From: Bifidobacterium erythrocebi
GTDB lineage: Bacteria > Actinomycetota > Actinomycetes > Actinomycetales > Bifidobacteriaceae
NCBI RefSeq assembly: GCF_012932675.1
Contig: NZ_JAAIIF010000013.1
Location: 62,001 to 126,000, forward strand
Reading direction: 5' to 3'
DNA: 64,000 nucleotides
Shown in pieces: positions 8,191 to 16,758 of this stretch. A model generated the notes under the pieces. It did not search any database. It was given only the letters and a program-made list of their open reading frames with translations, and was not told where the DNA came from. Position 1 is the stretch's first letter. Each line of letters opens with the position of its first letter. A program made the translations under genes and the position numbers.

Positions 8191-9477
8191 TCAGGCCTCC
8201 CACGTGGTCGGCTCGATGACTTCCTTGCCGCCCATGTACGGACGCATGGCCTTCGGGACTTCGATGGAGCCATCCTTCTGCTGATGGTTCTCCATGATGG
8301 CGACCAGCCAACGAGTGGTGGCCAGCGTACCGTTCAGCGTGGCGACGGCGCGGGTGGAGCCGTCCTCCGTACGCTCGCGGATGTTCAGACGACGAGCCTG
8401 GTACTCGGTGCAGTTGGAGGTGGAAGTAAGCTCGCGGTAGCGGCCCTGGGTCGGCACCCAAGCCTCGCAATCGAACTTGCGGGCCGCGGAGGACCCCAGA
8501 TCGCCGGCAGCGGTATCGATGATGCGGTACGGCACCTCGACCTTGCCCAGCATCTCCTGTTCCATGGCCAGCAGGTGCTCATGCTCCTTGTAGGAGTCCT
8601 CCTGCTTGGCGTAAACGAACATTTCGACCTTGTCGAACTGATGCACGCGGATGATGCCGGAGGTGTCCTTGCCTGCGGCACCAGCCTCACGGCGGTAGCA
8701 GGAGCTCCAGCCGCAGTAGCGCAGCGGGCCGTTCTCAAGGTTCAGAATCTCGTTCTCGTGCATGCCGGCGAGCGCCACCTCGGAGGTACCGACCAGATAC
8801 TGATCATCGGGCTCGCGCAGACGGTAGATCTCGTCCGCATGGGAGTTGAGGAAGCCGGTGCCGCGCATCACTTCGGGGCGCACCAGCGTCGGGGTGATGG
8901 CCAGCGTGAAGCCGTGTTCCTCGGCCTGATCGACGGCCATGGTCAGCATGGCGATCTGCATACGTGCGATGGCGCCTCGCAGGAAGTAGAAGCGGGAACC
9001 GCCGACCTTCACGCCGCGTTCCATATCGATGCCGGCAACGCCACGACCGAGGGTCAGATGATCCTTCGGCTCGAAGCCTTCGGCCGCGAAGTCGCGGATC
9101 TGGCCGACCTTCTTGACGACGACGTAGTCGTCCTCGCCGCCTTCCGGCGCTTCCGGCTCGACCACGTTGGATAGCTTCCACATGGCGGTGGTGTATTCGC
9201 CGGTAGCGGCATCAGCGGCGGCCTTGTATTCGGAGACCTTCTTGGAAAGATCCTTGGTCTCGGCAATGAGCTTGGCCTTGTCATCGCCCGAGGCGGCTGC
9301 GACCTTCTTGCCGATTTCCTTCTGCTGCGCACGGGCGGCTTCGAAATCCCTCAGCGCCGCACGACGTGCCTCATCGGAGGCCAGTACTTCATCGACGAGT
9401 TCGACGGATTCCCCGCGCTTGCGCTGAGATTCCTTAACAACATCAGCGTGTTCACGAATGAATTGAATATCAAGCAT
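8191..9477 (-). CDS. serS: seryl-tRNA synthetase
   Basis: The 428-residue class II aminoacyl-tRNA synthetase charges tRNA-Ser; two such tRNAs are in this window. The N-terminal coiled-coil arm that grips the long variable arm spans about residues 28-100 (RRAALRDFEAARAQQKEIGKK). The catalytic core follows, with motif 2 around YRREAGAAGKDTSGIIRVHQF and motif 3 near the C-terminus (NGTLATTRWLVAIMENHQ). Start MLDIQFIREH is the conserved family start. TAGGCT lies 7 nt before the ATG without a Shine-Dalgarno, suggesting a leaderless mRNA. Confidence 0.97.
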   Translation of the reverse strand: MLDIQFIREHADVVKESQRKRGESVELVDEVLASDEARRAALRDFEAARAQQKEIGKKVAAASGDDKAKLIAETKDLSKKVSEYKAAADAATGEYTTAMWKLSNVVEPEAPEGGEDDYVVVKKVGQIRDFAAEGFEPKDHLTLGRGVAGIDMERGVKVGGSRFYFLRGAIARMQIAMLTMAVDQAEEHGFTLAITPTLVRPEVMRGTGFLNSHADEIYRLREPDDQYLVGTSEVALAGMHENEILNLENGPLRYCGWSSCYRREAGAAGKDTSGIIRVHQFDKVEMFVYAKQEDSYKEHEHLLAMEQEMLGKVEVPYRIIDTAAGDLGSSAARKFDCEAWVPTQGRYRELTSTSNCTEYQARRLNIRERTEDGSTRAVATLNGTLATTRWLVAIMENHQQKDGSIEVPKAMRPYMGGKEVIEPTTWEA

Positions 9478-9484
9478 GAGCCTA

Positions 9485-9490
9485 AGCCTA
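9485..9490 (-). promoter_or_regulatory. -10 hexamer of probable leaderless serS promoter
   Basis: TAGGCT on the minus strand ends 7 nt before the serS ATG. No -35 or ribosome binding site is evident. Confidence 0.4.
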
Positions 9491-9589
9491 GTGCCGTGTA
9501 GCGACGCACCGGGGTCGTTCGTGCAGGATTGGGGAGGATTGTTCCGAAGAATGTATTTTTTATCCCGGCTCTTCGCAAAAATAGAGAAC

Positions 9590-10687
9590 ATGTCTAAACC
9601 TGTGCTTATAACCTGCGCGGCGATCGTGGCCGTGATCGTCATCGTGTTGTCGATCGTTTTCGCGGTGCGTTCACGCAAGCGTCGCGCATTGGCCGACGTG
9701 CTTGGAAAGCGGAACAATGATTCCGTCCACTACGCATTCGTGATCAACCCCTCGAAGCCGCAGGCCAGCGAGCACAGACGCTTCATCGCCTCGTATTGCG
9801 CGAATCATGGGCTCAACGACATCGAATTCATCGAAACGAAACTCGATAAGGACGGTCGCGTCTGCGCGCAGGAGGCACTGGACCATGGTGCCGATGTGGT
9901 GATCGCCGTGGGTGGCGACGGAACCGTACGAACCGTCGCCAGCGCGCTGTCCGGCACAGGGCATGCGCTGGGCATCATCCCGATCGGCACGGGCAATCTG
10001 TTCGCACGTAATATGGGCATTCCGGTGGGTGATATCGAAGCGGCGCTCACGGTGGCCACCTCGCACGGCTCACGCACCGTGGATATGGGTCGCATGATGC
10101 TTCTGGACAACGAGAACGAGGATCATGCCCATGCCTTTCTCATCATCGCGGGCATCGGCTTCGACGCCGCGATGATCGACGACACCGACCCGGAGCTCAA
10201 GAAGAACATCAGCTGGCTCGCGTACTTCGTGGGCGGCATGAAGAACCTGTTCGCCCCCAAATACCACGGAACCGTCACCATCACCGGTGCCGACGGCAGC
10301 ATCCATTCGAAAAGCAATCTCACGTTCCGCACGTTCATGGCGGGCAATTGCGGGGAGATCCCCATGTTCTCCCTGATGCCCGAGGCCTCGTACGATGACG
10401 GCATCCTTGACTTCGAGATTCTCGATACGACCGGTGGCCTGATCGGCTGGGTGAATCTTGCCGGGGACATCGTCTATCAGACCGTTACCAAGAAACCGGA
10501 ACAGAACCCGATCTCCATGAACTCCACCGTGGAGCAGATCCAGGGCATCAGCGCCGAACTGGAATTGGAGAAGCCCGCGCTGGCCGAGGTCGACGGCGAT
10601 ATTCTCGGCGAATCGCAGCATATCCGCATCAGCGTGGAAAAGCATGCGCTGACGGTGCGCGTGCCGGAGACGCCTTCCGTCTCCTGA
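9590..10687 (+). CDS. diacylglycerol kinase-family lipid kinase
   Basis: The 365-residue protein has an N-terminal membrane anchor (about residues 6-26) and a DAGK catalytic domain starting at VHYAFVINPSK. The nucleotide loop GGDGT is at about residues 108-112 (VIAVGGDGTVRTVASAL) and IPIGTGNLFARNMGIP follows. The C-terminal beta-rich half includes a typical DGILDFEIL stretch. It should phosphorylate diacylglycerol or a related lipid at the inner membrane leaflet for phospholipid turnover. ATG 9590 was chosen because it starts the membrane anchor; an upstream frame from 9476 would overlap the serS start. Divergent from serS. Confidence 0.85.
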   Translation: MSKPVLITCAAIVAVIVIVLSIVFAVRSRKRRALADVLGKRNNDSVHYAFVINPSKPQASEHRRFIASYCANHGLNDIEFIETKLDKDGRVCAQEALDHGADVVIAVGGDGTVRTVASALSGTGHALGIIPIGTGNLFARNMGIPVGDIEAALTVATSHGSRTVDMGRMMLLDNENEDHAHAFLIIAGIGFDAAMIDDTDPELKKNISWLAYFVGGMKNLFAPKYHGTVTITGADGSIHSKSNLTFRTFMAGNCGEIPMFSLMPEASYDDGILDFEILDTTGGLIGWVNLAGDIVYQTVTKKPEQNPISMNSTVEQIQGISAELELEKPALAEVDGDILGESQHIRISVEKHALTVRVPETPSVS

Positions 10688-10728
10688 CCGTCCCGAACCG
10701 CGGATTTCCGCGAGCAAAGAACTGCTTA

Positions 10729-11598
10729 CTACTTGGTCTGCCGCCCTTTGGCCTTGGTTTCCTCCAAGGCATCGGCGGTGACGCGGGAGACATGCAGGGC
10801 AAGATAGGCTATCTCGTCTTCGGTAAGCCGTGCATCCAGGCGCAGCGCAGCGACCGCGGCGATCTTGTCGGCGCACCGCATGGCGTCGGCATACGTTTCC
10901 TTGATCGAATCGATGATCGGCTGCGGCTCGCTGTCAAGCTGCTTGTTCTGGCTGATGCGGACGAACAGATACCGCAGGTGCGTGATGAAACGCCCCACAT
11001 TGACGCTGTGCTGGTCGAGTTTGACGTTGTATGACTGTTCGATGACCTTGATCATCTGCTGGATGACGCCGGTGATCTTGTAGGTGCGCGTCAGGTCTCC
11101 GGTGGTGAATCCGGCATTGACCAGATGGAGCGCGAAGGCGACCACCTCGCCGTCCGGGAGGATGCCGCCGAGATAGGAATTCAATACGGCTACGAGCTGT
11201 TCTGCCTGCTCGTATTCATGGGCGTACAGCGACTGCACTTCCGCCTGCAGCGGGTATTCGACCTCAACGCCTTTGTTGATGCGCCTGATGGCGCCGGTCA
11301 GATGATCGGCCAAGGCCATGACGAGGGCCGGACGGCGCTCGATCTGAGCGTCCATGCCGATCCTCGTCATGGCCTCGGTAACCAAACGGATGATCTCAGG
11401 CGGAATGTTCGAGAGCAGTTCCGCCATATGATCGGGGTCACGCCCGTCGGAGGGAACGAATCGCCTGACGACTTTCGTCTCGTCGATGCGCTGGCCGGGC
11501 TTGGCTTGGAAACCAAGCCCGCGCCCCGTGAGAATCACTTCGCTGTTTCCATCCTTTGCCAAGACGACATTGTTATTGAATACGCGAAGCACTTCCAC
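10729..11598 (-). CDS. BglG/LicT-family transcription antiterminator
   Basis: The 289-residue protein begins with the RNA-binding CAT domain (residues 1-55: VLRVFNNNVVLAKD, then VILTGRGLGFQAKPG). Two PTS regulation domains follow, with conserved histidines in SLYAHEYEQAEQ and ALHLVNAG (PRD1) and FITHLRYLF and YLALHVSRV (PRD2). When dephosphorylated by sugar flow through the PTS it should bind the RAT element at 13825-13853 and stop the leader terminator from forming. It lies 32 bp downstream of the permease gene in the same operon, so it is probably autoregulated. Confidence 0.92.
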   Translation of the reverse strand: MEVLRVFNNNVVLAKDGNSEVILTGRGLGFQAKPGQRIDETKVVRRFVPSDGRDPDHMAELLSNIPPEIIRLVTEAMTRIGMDAQIERRPALVMALADHLTGAIRRINKGVEVEYPLQAEVQSLYAHEYEQAEQLVAVLNSYLGGILPDGEVVAFALHLVNAGFTTGDLTRTYKITGVIQQMIKVIEQSYNVKLDQHSVNVGRFITHLRYLFVRISQNKQLDSEPQPIIDSIKETYADAMRCADKIAAVAALRLDARLTEDEIAYLALHVSRVTADALEETKAKGRQTK

Positions 11599-11630
11599 TG
11601 TTTTTCGTTCCCTTCCCGACGTCGATGTCG

Positions 11631-13724
11631 TCAGTGCTGGATATCGAGCACTGCATCACCGGCCTTCACATCGATATCCGTCCTCGGAGTGACCGAAGCC
11701 AGGGCCATGGTGTTGGTGACCGTCATCAGCGTGGTGGTGCTGTATCCGGCTTCCTTGACCTTATCGAAGTCAACCGTGACCAGCGTATCACCAGCACTCA
11801 CTCGCTGATCGGTCTTTACGGCCACGGCGAAACCTTCGCCGTTCATCTTCACCGTATCGATGCCGACATGCACCAGCACCTCAACGCCGTCATCGGTCTT
11901 GATGCCGAAGGCATGGCCGGTTTCGGCCACGGTGGACAGCACGCCGGAGACCGGGGCCACCACGGTGGAATCGGTCGGCTGGATGGCCACGCCCTCGCCC
12001 AGGGCGCGGGATGCGAACACCGGATCGCCGGATTCGTCGAGGGACACGACATGGCCGGACAGCGGGGAGCCGACGGTGGTGGTTTCCACGGCGGGCTTCA
12101 CTGCGGTGGCGGTAGCGGTAGCAGTGGCAGCGGCGGCAGGAGCGGCTGCGACTTCCGCCTTGGCGGCCTTCTCCGCGGCGTAGTCGGCGGCGCGCTGCTT
12201 GGCTTCAGCCTTCTGCTCCGGGGTGCGGTAGTCGAACATGGCGACCATCAGGAAGGACACGATGAACGCGGCGGCGATGGACACGCCGTACACCCACATC
12301 TGGTTGAACACCGGGATGGTGAGCAGCGAGGTGAAGGCGAAGGCGGTGGTGGTCACACCGTGCACGGTCTGGCCGGAGGCGACGGTGGACGGGAAGAGCC
12401 AGCCGAGGATGGCGATGACGACGCCACCGGTGGCGCAGCCGACCAGCATGCGCTTGTAGACCATCTTGTAACGCAGGTGGATGCCGTACAGGGACGGCTC
12501 GGAGACGCCACCGAGCAGGCCGGCGGCAAGTGCGCCGAGCGAGGTCTGGCGCATGACCGGGTCCTTGTCACGCATGGCGAGGAAGAGCACACCGGCGGTG
12601 GCGCCGAAGCAGGCGAAGTTCCACGTACCCATCGGGCCCTGGATGAAGTCGTAGCCCAGCGTGTTGATGTTCATGATCATCAGGGCGTTGAGCGGCCAGT
12701 GCAGGCCCAGCGGCACCAGGAACGGGTAGAGCAGCGGGATGATGATGGCGAAGATGAACGGGGCGTGGGTGTTCATCCAGGACAGGCCGATGCCGAGCTC
12801 GTTGCCTGCCCACACGCCCAGCGGGCCGATGAGGAAGGCGGTCAGGGCGCCGACGATGATCATGCAGAAGAACGGCACGAAGACAAGCTGCACGCTTTCG
12901 GGGATGATCTTCTTCAGCCCGTGGTAGACGAGAGCCAGCACCGCGGCCATGAGCAGCGGCACGAACACGTTGCCGGAGTAGTCGCTCAGCAGCATCGGCA
13001 GGCCGAAGATCTTGGCGGTGCAGGAGGTGGTGCCCAGTGCGGCGTTGGTGGTGCACATGGTGTCGTGGAACGTCTTGGTGTCCATCAGGCTGGTGAACTG
13101 CGGGGTCATGAGCATGCCCATGATCGCGCCGCCCAGCCACGGGTCGACCTTCAGCTTCTTGGCGGCGTTGTAGGCGACCATGATCGGCAGGAAGTAGAAC
13201 ACGCCCTTCCAGATGGCCTTCACGAAGACCCAGCCGGCGGAGGCCTCGTCGTTCGGGATGACGTTGATCGAGATGAGCAGGTTGACCAGCGCGATGATGA
13301 TGGATGCGCCGAGCAGCACGCCCAGGATCGGGCGGAACGAGTCGGACAGGTACTCGAAGAACGAGTCAAGCCATGCGAACTTGCCGCGGCCCTTGGCGCG
13401 CTCGGCGGCCTTGACCTCGGCGTTGGTCATTTCGCTGGTGCTCTTCGGCTTTCCAGCGGACCCGGTGCCGGCATTGGCCATCTCCGGCAGATGCATGATG
13501 TCCTCGTACACGTTGGCGACGCCGCCACCGATGACGACCTGATAGCGGTCCCCCGACTGCGGCACGGTGCCAAGCACACCCTTGGTGCCGTCAAGACGGA
13601 CCTGATCGACCTTGCCGGCATCTACGAGTTCGAAACGCAGACGCGTGGCGCAATGAGTGAGACTGCGGACGTTCTCTGCACCGCCGATTGCGGCGATGAT
13701 CTGAGACGCGGTTGACTCAGCCAT
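11631..13724 (-). CDS. PTS permease EIIBCA, beta-glucoside/sucrose type domain order
   Basis: The 697-residue permease has EIIB first (phospho-cysteine Cys25 in SLTHCATRLRF), then a ~10-segment EIIC membrane domain (about 110-480, with GGVSEPSLYGIHLRYK). An Ala-rich linker precedes EIIA (from SPLSGHVV; phospho-histidine His619 in VLVHVGID). It takes up and phosphorylates a sugar using phosphate from HPr; the B-C-A order and the LicT partner point to the beta-glucoside/sucrose branch, but the substrate is not decided by sequence. ATG 13724 has a strong GGAAGGAAGAG site. Expression is controlled by the leader switch at 13783-13853. The neighbouring phosphoglucomutase is on the other strand. Confidence 0.9.
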   Translation of the reverse strand: MAESTASQIIAAIGGAENVRSLTHCATRLRFELVDAGKVDQVRLDGTKGVLGTVPQSGDRYQVVIGGGVANVYEDIMHLPEMANAGTGSAGKPKSTSEMTNAEVKAAERAKGRGKFAWLDSFFEYLSDSFRPILGVLLGASIIIALVNLLISINVIPNDEASAGWVFVKAIWKGVFYFLPIMVAYNAAKKLKVDPWLGGAIMGMLMTPQFTSLMDTKTFHDTMCTTNAALGTTSCTAKIFGLPMLLSDYSGNVFVPLLMAAVLALVYHGLKKIIPESVQLVFVPFFCMIIVGALTAFLIGPLGVWAGNELGIGLSWMNTHAPFIFAIIIPLLYPFLVPLGLHWPLNALMIMNINTLGYDFIQGPMGTWNFACFGATAGVLFLAMRDKDPVMRQTSLGALAAGLLGGVSEPSLYGIHLRYKMVYKRMLVGCATGGVVIAILGWLFPSTVASGQTVHGVTTTAFAFTSLLTIPVFNQMWVYGVSIAAAFIVSFLMVAMFDYRTPEQKAEAKQRAADYAAEKAAKAEVAAAPAAAATATATATAVKPAVETTTVGSPLSGHVVSLDESGDPVFASRALGEGVAIQPTDSTVVAPVSGVLSTVAETGHAFGIKTDDGVEVLVHVGIDTVKMNGEGFAVAVKTDQRVSAGDTLVTVDFDKVKEAGYSTTTLMTVTNTMALASVTPRTDIDVKAGDAVLDIQH

Positions 13725-13782
13725 GATCTCTTCCTTCCTTTTTCTTTGTTGTCTTCGTCGTCGCACATTGCCGCCGAAAAAC

Positions 13783-13830
13783 AAAAAAAGACCTGAGGTA
13801 CGGCATATGCAATGCCGCGCCTCAGGTCTT
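13783..13830 (-). terminator. conditional leader terminator of the PTS operon
   Basis: On the minus strand AAGACCTGAGG pairs with CCTCAGGTCTT around an inner CGGCAT/ATGCCG stem and is followed by a run of seven T. It lies 58 bp upstream of the PTS start codon, so by default it would stop transcription before the gene. Its 5' arm overlaps the RAT element. Confidence 0.85.
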
Positions 13831-13853
13831 GCGTCGTAATGGACTAGCAACCC
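13825..13853 (-). promoter_or_regulatory. ribonucleic antiterminator (RAT) for the LicT-type regulator
   Basis: The 29-nt minus-strand element starts GGGTTGCTAGT and ends CGCAAGACC, matching the LicT/SacY RAT pattern (GGxTTGTTACTG ... GGCAAxACC). Its last 6 nt are the first 6 nt of the terminator stem, so protein binding here and terminator folding exclude each other. Confidence 0.8.
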
Positions 13854-13875
13854 TGCGAGTAATCGAATGAAAAGC

Positions 13876-13904
13876 AGTTTACACTACGTTTACATATTTG
13901 GCAA
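13876..13904 (-). promoter_or_regulatory. promoter of the PTS-licT operon
   Basis: On the minus strand TTGCCA (13899-13904) and TAAACT (13876-13881, preceded by TG) are separated by 17 bp. The -10 lies about 22 bp upstream of the RAT element. This is the best sigma-70-type promoter in the 326-bp PTS-pgm intergenic region. Confidence 0.65.
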
Positions 13905-14037
13905 AATCCTTTGGCCGTGGAGAAAAGGTTTGCCGCCATATGCCCGTTATCATTTGCGACACGCCGTGTATCGAATTTATGCCAACGTTTTCACGAACAA
14001 AACATGACATTACCGCACATTAGCCCATAGCCCGTGG

Positions 14038-14043
14038 CACAAT
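14038..14043 (+). promoter_or_regulatory. -10 hexamer of probable leaderless pgm promoter
   Basis: CACAAT ends 7 nt before the ATG at 14051, and there is no Shine-Dalgarno sequence. Confidence 0.4.
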
Positions 14044-14050
14044 AGAGCCC

Positions 14051-15727
14051 ATGGTTGCAATTAATGCGGGCAAACCCGCCACCCCAGCAGATCTGATCAA
14101 TGTCGACGAAGTCATTGGCAAGTACTACGACGTCGTCCCCGACCCCAACATCCCGGAACAGCGCGTTTCCTTCGGCACCTCCGGCCACCGTGGATCGTCC
14201 CTGAAGACCTCGTTCAACGAGGCCCACATCGTGGCCATCACCCAGGCCATCGCCGAATACCGCAAGAAGGCCGGCGTCACCGGCCCGCTGTACATCGGCC
14301 GCGACACCCACGCCCTGTCCGAGCCGGCTTGGAAGACCGCCATCGAGGTGCTCGTCGCCAACGGCGTGCGCGTGCGCGTCGACTCCCGCGACGACTTCAC
14401 CCCGACCCCCGTCGTCTCCCAGGCCATCCTGACCCACAACCGTGCGGCCGACGGCACCCAGCGCTTCACCGGCGAGGGCCTTGCCGATGGCATCGTTGTC
14501 ACCCCGTCCCATAATCCGCCCACCGACGGCGGCTTCAAGTACGACCCGGTCACCGGCGGCCCGGCCCCGGCCGACGTCACCAACGCCATCGCCGACCGCG
14601 CCAACGAGCTGCTCGGCGACTTCAAGAACGTCAAGCGCGTGCCGTTCGAGCAGGCCATCAAGTCCGATCTGGTCGAGCGCTTCGACTTCCGCGAGCATTA
14701 TGTGTCCGATCTGGAGAACGTCATCGACTTCGACGTGATCCGCTCCTCCGGCGTGCGTCTGGGCATCGACCCACTCGGCGGCGCCTCGGTCAACTACTGG
14801 CCGCTCATGAACGAGAAGTACAACCTGACCATCGACGTGGTGCGCCCGCAGGTCGACCCGACCTGGAGCTTCATGACCATCGATCATGACGGCAAGATCC
14901 GCATGGATCCGAGCTCCCCGTACGCCATGAAGGGTCTGGTCGACTCCCTCAACAACGGCGCGTGGGACAAGTACGATCTGGTCGGCGGCACCGATCCGGA
15001 CGCCGATCGCCACGGCATCGTCTGCCCGAACTGGGGCGTCATGAACCCGAACCACTACATCGCCGTGTGCGTGGAGTACCTGTTCGGCGGCAACCGCCCG
15101 GGCTGGCCGGAGAACGCCGGCATCGGCAAGACGCTCGTCTCCTCCTCCCTGATCGACCGCGTGGCCGCATCCATCAACGCCAAGCTCGTCGAGGTCCCGG
15201 TCGGCTTCAAGTGGTTCGTTGACCCGCTGTTCAAGGGCGAGGTCGCCTTCGGTGGCGAGGAAAGCTCCGGCATGTCCTTCCTGCGCAAGGACGGCCGCGT
15301 GTGGACCACCGACAAGGACGGCCTGATCCCCGACCTGCTGGCCGCGGAAATCACCGCCAAGACCGGCAAGAACCCGGCACAGCTGCACCAGGAGCAGGTC
15401 GAGCGCTTCGGCGAAAGCTGGTACAAGCGCGTCGACACCCCGACCACCCTTGAGCAGAAGCAGAAGTTCGCCAAGCTCACCGGCGACGACGTCGAGGCCA
15501 CGCAGCTGGCCGGCGAGGACATCACCGCCAAGCTCACCGAGGCCCCGGGCAACCACGCCAAGATCGGCGGCCTGAAGGTCACCACCAAGGACAACTGGTT
15601 CGCCGCCCGTCCGTCCGGCACCGAGAACATCTACAAGGTGTACGCCGAGTCCTTCGAGTCCCCCGAGGCTCTGGACAAGGTGCTCGCCGAGGCGACCGAG
15701 GTCGTGGACAAGGCTCTGGCCGAGTGA
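14051..15727 (+). CDS. pgm: phosphoglucomutase (alpha-D-glucose phosphate-specific)
   Basis: The 558-residue enzyme interconverts glucose-1-phosphate and glucose-6-phosphate. It links glycogen and UDP-glucose metabolism to central catabolism. The phosphoserine loop TPSHNP (Ser153), the metal-binding loop DPDADRHG (about 317-324), the sugar-binding GGEESSG and the C-terminal phosphate-binding RPSGTE are all present. N-terminal SFGTSGHRG is typical of the bacterial Pgm branch. The length is normal. A strong terminator follows at 15763. Confidence 0.96.
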   Translation: MVAINAGKPATPADLINVDEVIGKYYDVVPDPNIPEQRVSFGTSGHRGSSLKTSFNEAHIVAITQAIAEYRKKAGVTGPLYIGRDTHALSEPAWKTAIEVLVANGVRVRVDSRDDFTPTPVVSQAILTHNRAADGTQRFTGEGLADGIVVTPSHNPPTDGGFKYDPVTGGPAPADVTNAIADRANELLGDFKNVKRVPFEQAIKSDLVERFDFREHYVSDLENVIDFDVIRSSGVRLGIDPLGGASVNYWPLMNEKYNLTIDVVRPQVDPTWSFMTIDHDGKIRMDPSSPYAMKGLVDSLNNGAWDKYDLVGGTDPDADRHGIVCPNWGVMNPNHYIAVCVEYLFGGNRPGWPENAGIGKTLVSSSLIDRVAASINAKLVEVPVGFKWFVDPLFKGEVAFGGEESSGMSFLRKDGRVWTTDKDGLIPDLLAAEITAKTGKNPAQLHQEQVERFGESWYKRVDTPTTLEQKQKFAKLTGDDVEATQLAGEDITAKLTEAPGNHAKIGGLKVTTKDNWFAARPSGTENIYKVYAESFESPEALDKVLAEATEVVDKALAE

Positions 15728-15762
15728 CCAGACTCGACGCATAAGCCGTCATAGACCGTACA

Positions 15763-15803
15763 GGCGCTTTCCGGGTTCGCAAGAATCCGGAAAGCGCCTT
15801 TTG
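15763..15803 (+). terminator. rho-independent terminator of pgm
   Basis: A perfect 12-bp stem GGCGCTTTCCGG/CCGGAAAGCGCC with a 12-nt loop is followed by TTTTGCGTTT, 35 nt after the pgm stop. Confidence 0.85.
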
Positions 15804-15834
15804 CGTTTCCCCGCCTTATACCACATGATTCGGC

Positions 15835-15882
15835 GGTTTCATGCGTGTTGGCACGAAACACCGGTTTCCAGCACGAAACACC
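15835..15882 (+). promoter_or_regulatory. direct repeats, candidate LytTR operator
   Basis: GCACGAAACACC occurs at 15851 and again at 15871, exactly 20 bp apart, and GGTTTC occurs at 15835 and 15863. LytTR regulators bind direct repeats about two helical turns apart, usually just upstream of the -35. A LytTR gene starts 79 bp downstream. Confidence 0.55.
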
Positions 15883-15960
15883 CCATCCCGCATGATGGAA
15901 AGCCCAGCCACAGTATCCTTGAAACCACAAGCTTCGGGGGAGGCCGAACGGGGGTGAACG

Positions 15961-16758
15961 ATGCGCATAGCCATACTGGAAGACCACACGAGCGAACGCC
16001 GTGTGCTGGAACTGTTCTGTCGATCGTATTTCGACGAACGCGCCGACCTTGAGGACCAGCCGACCATCAAGGCATATGCCACGGCCGACGAGTTCCTGCA
16101 GGCATGGTCGCAGCACCGGTTCGACCTCGTGCTGCTGGACTGCTATCTGACCGACGACGAATCCGACACCCATTCGCTCACCGGATTCGACGTGGCACGC
16201 TCCCTGCGTACATGCCGCGACGACTGCCCAATCGTCTTCATCACGTCTAGCAGCGATTTCGCCGTGCTCGGCTACGCGGTGCAGGCCAGCGGGTATCTGC
16301 TGAAGCCGGTGAACCGTGCAGACTTTACGGCGATGATGGATCGCGTGACCGCAACGATGGCGCAACGAGCATCGGCCAGCGCGCTGATGCCAAACTCTCC
16401 CGGTGGCAAAGCCAGCGCATGGCAGGAGACCTTCGGCTCGCCGCCCACCGCCATGGACCGCCGCTGCATCGTATGCTGCCTTTCGCACGCGCACTATGTG
16501 GAATTCACCTTCTCGAACGGCTCCAGAATCCGCGTACGCGTCAATTTCTCCGATGTGGAACGCCGACTGACCTCATTCGGCAATTTCTACCGGACCGCAC
16601 GCGGCGCACTGGTGAATTTCGACTACGCGACCGGCATCGACGGCAACGAGTTCGTGATGCGCGGCGGCAAGCGCGTGCCGATCACCAAGACGGCCACCGC
16701 ACAGGCCGGACGCGCATACGCGCAGTACATGTTCGAGCGCATACGGAAGGACCGATGA
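15961..16758 (+). CDS. LytTR-family response regulator (AgrA-like)
   Basis: The 265-residue protein has a receiver domain with acidic residues Glu7/Asp8 and phospho-acceptor Asp60 (LVLLDCYL); the conserved switch Ser/Thr and Lys lie in FITSSSDF and YLLKPVN. A ~40-residue linker leads to a C-terminal LytTR DNA-binding domain (IVCCLSHAHYVEFTF... ending VPITKTATAQAGRAYAQYM). ATG 15961 is preceded by GGGGG. Its stop overlaps the start of the kinase gene (ATGA), so the two are coupled. Candidate self-operator repeats lie at 15835-15882. Confidence 0.88.
   Translation: MRIAILEDHTSERRVLELFCRSYFDERADLEDQPTIKAYATADEFLQAWSQHRFDLVLLDCYLTDDESDTHSLTGFDVARSLRTCRDDCPIVFITSSSDFAVLGYAVQASGYLLKPVNRADFTAMMDRVTATMAQRASASALMPNSPGGKASAWQETFGSPPTAMDRRCIVCCLSHAHYVEFTFSNGSRIRVRVNFSDVERRLTSFGNFYRTARGALVNFDYATGIDGNEFVMRGGKRVPITKTATAQAGRAYAQYMFERIRKDR

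Noticed and set aside
11625..13715. 696-residue plus-strand open frame opposite the PTS gene
   Set aside because: It is an antisense shadow of EIIBCA, rich in His, Gly, Asp and Arg with no domain, and the minus-strand gene is unmistakable.
13991..15742. 583-residue minus-strand open frame opposite pgm
   Set aside because: It mirrors phosphoglucomutase exactly and has no protein signature of its own.
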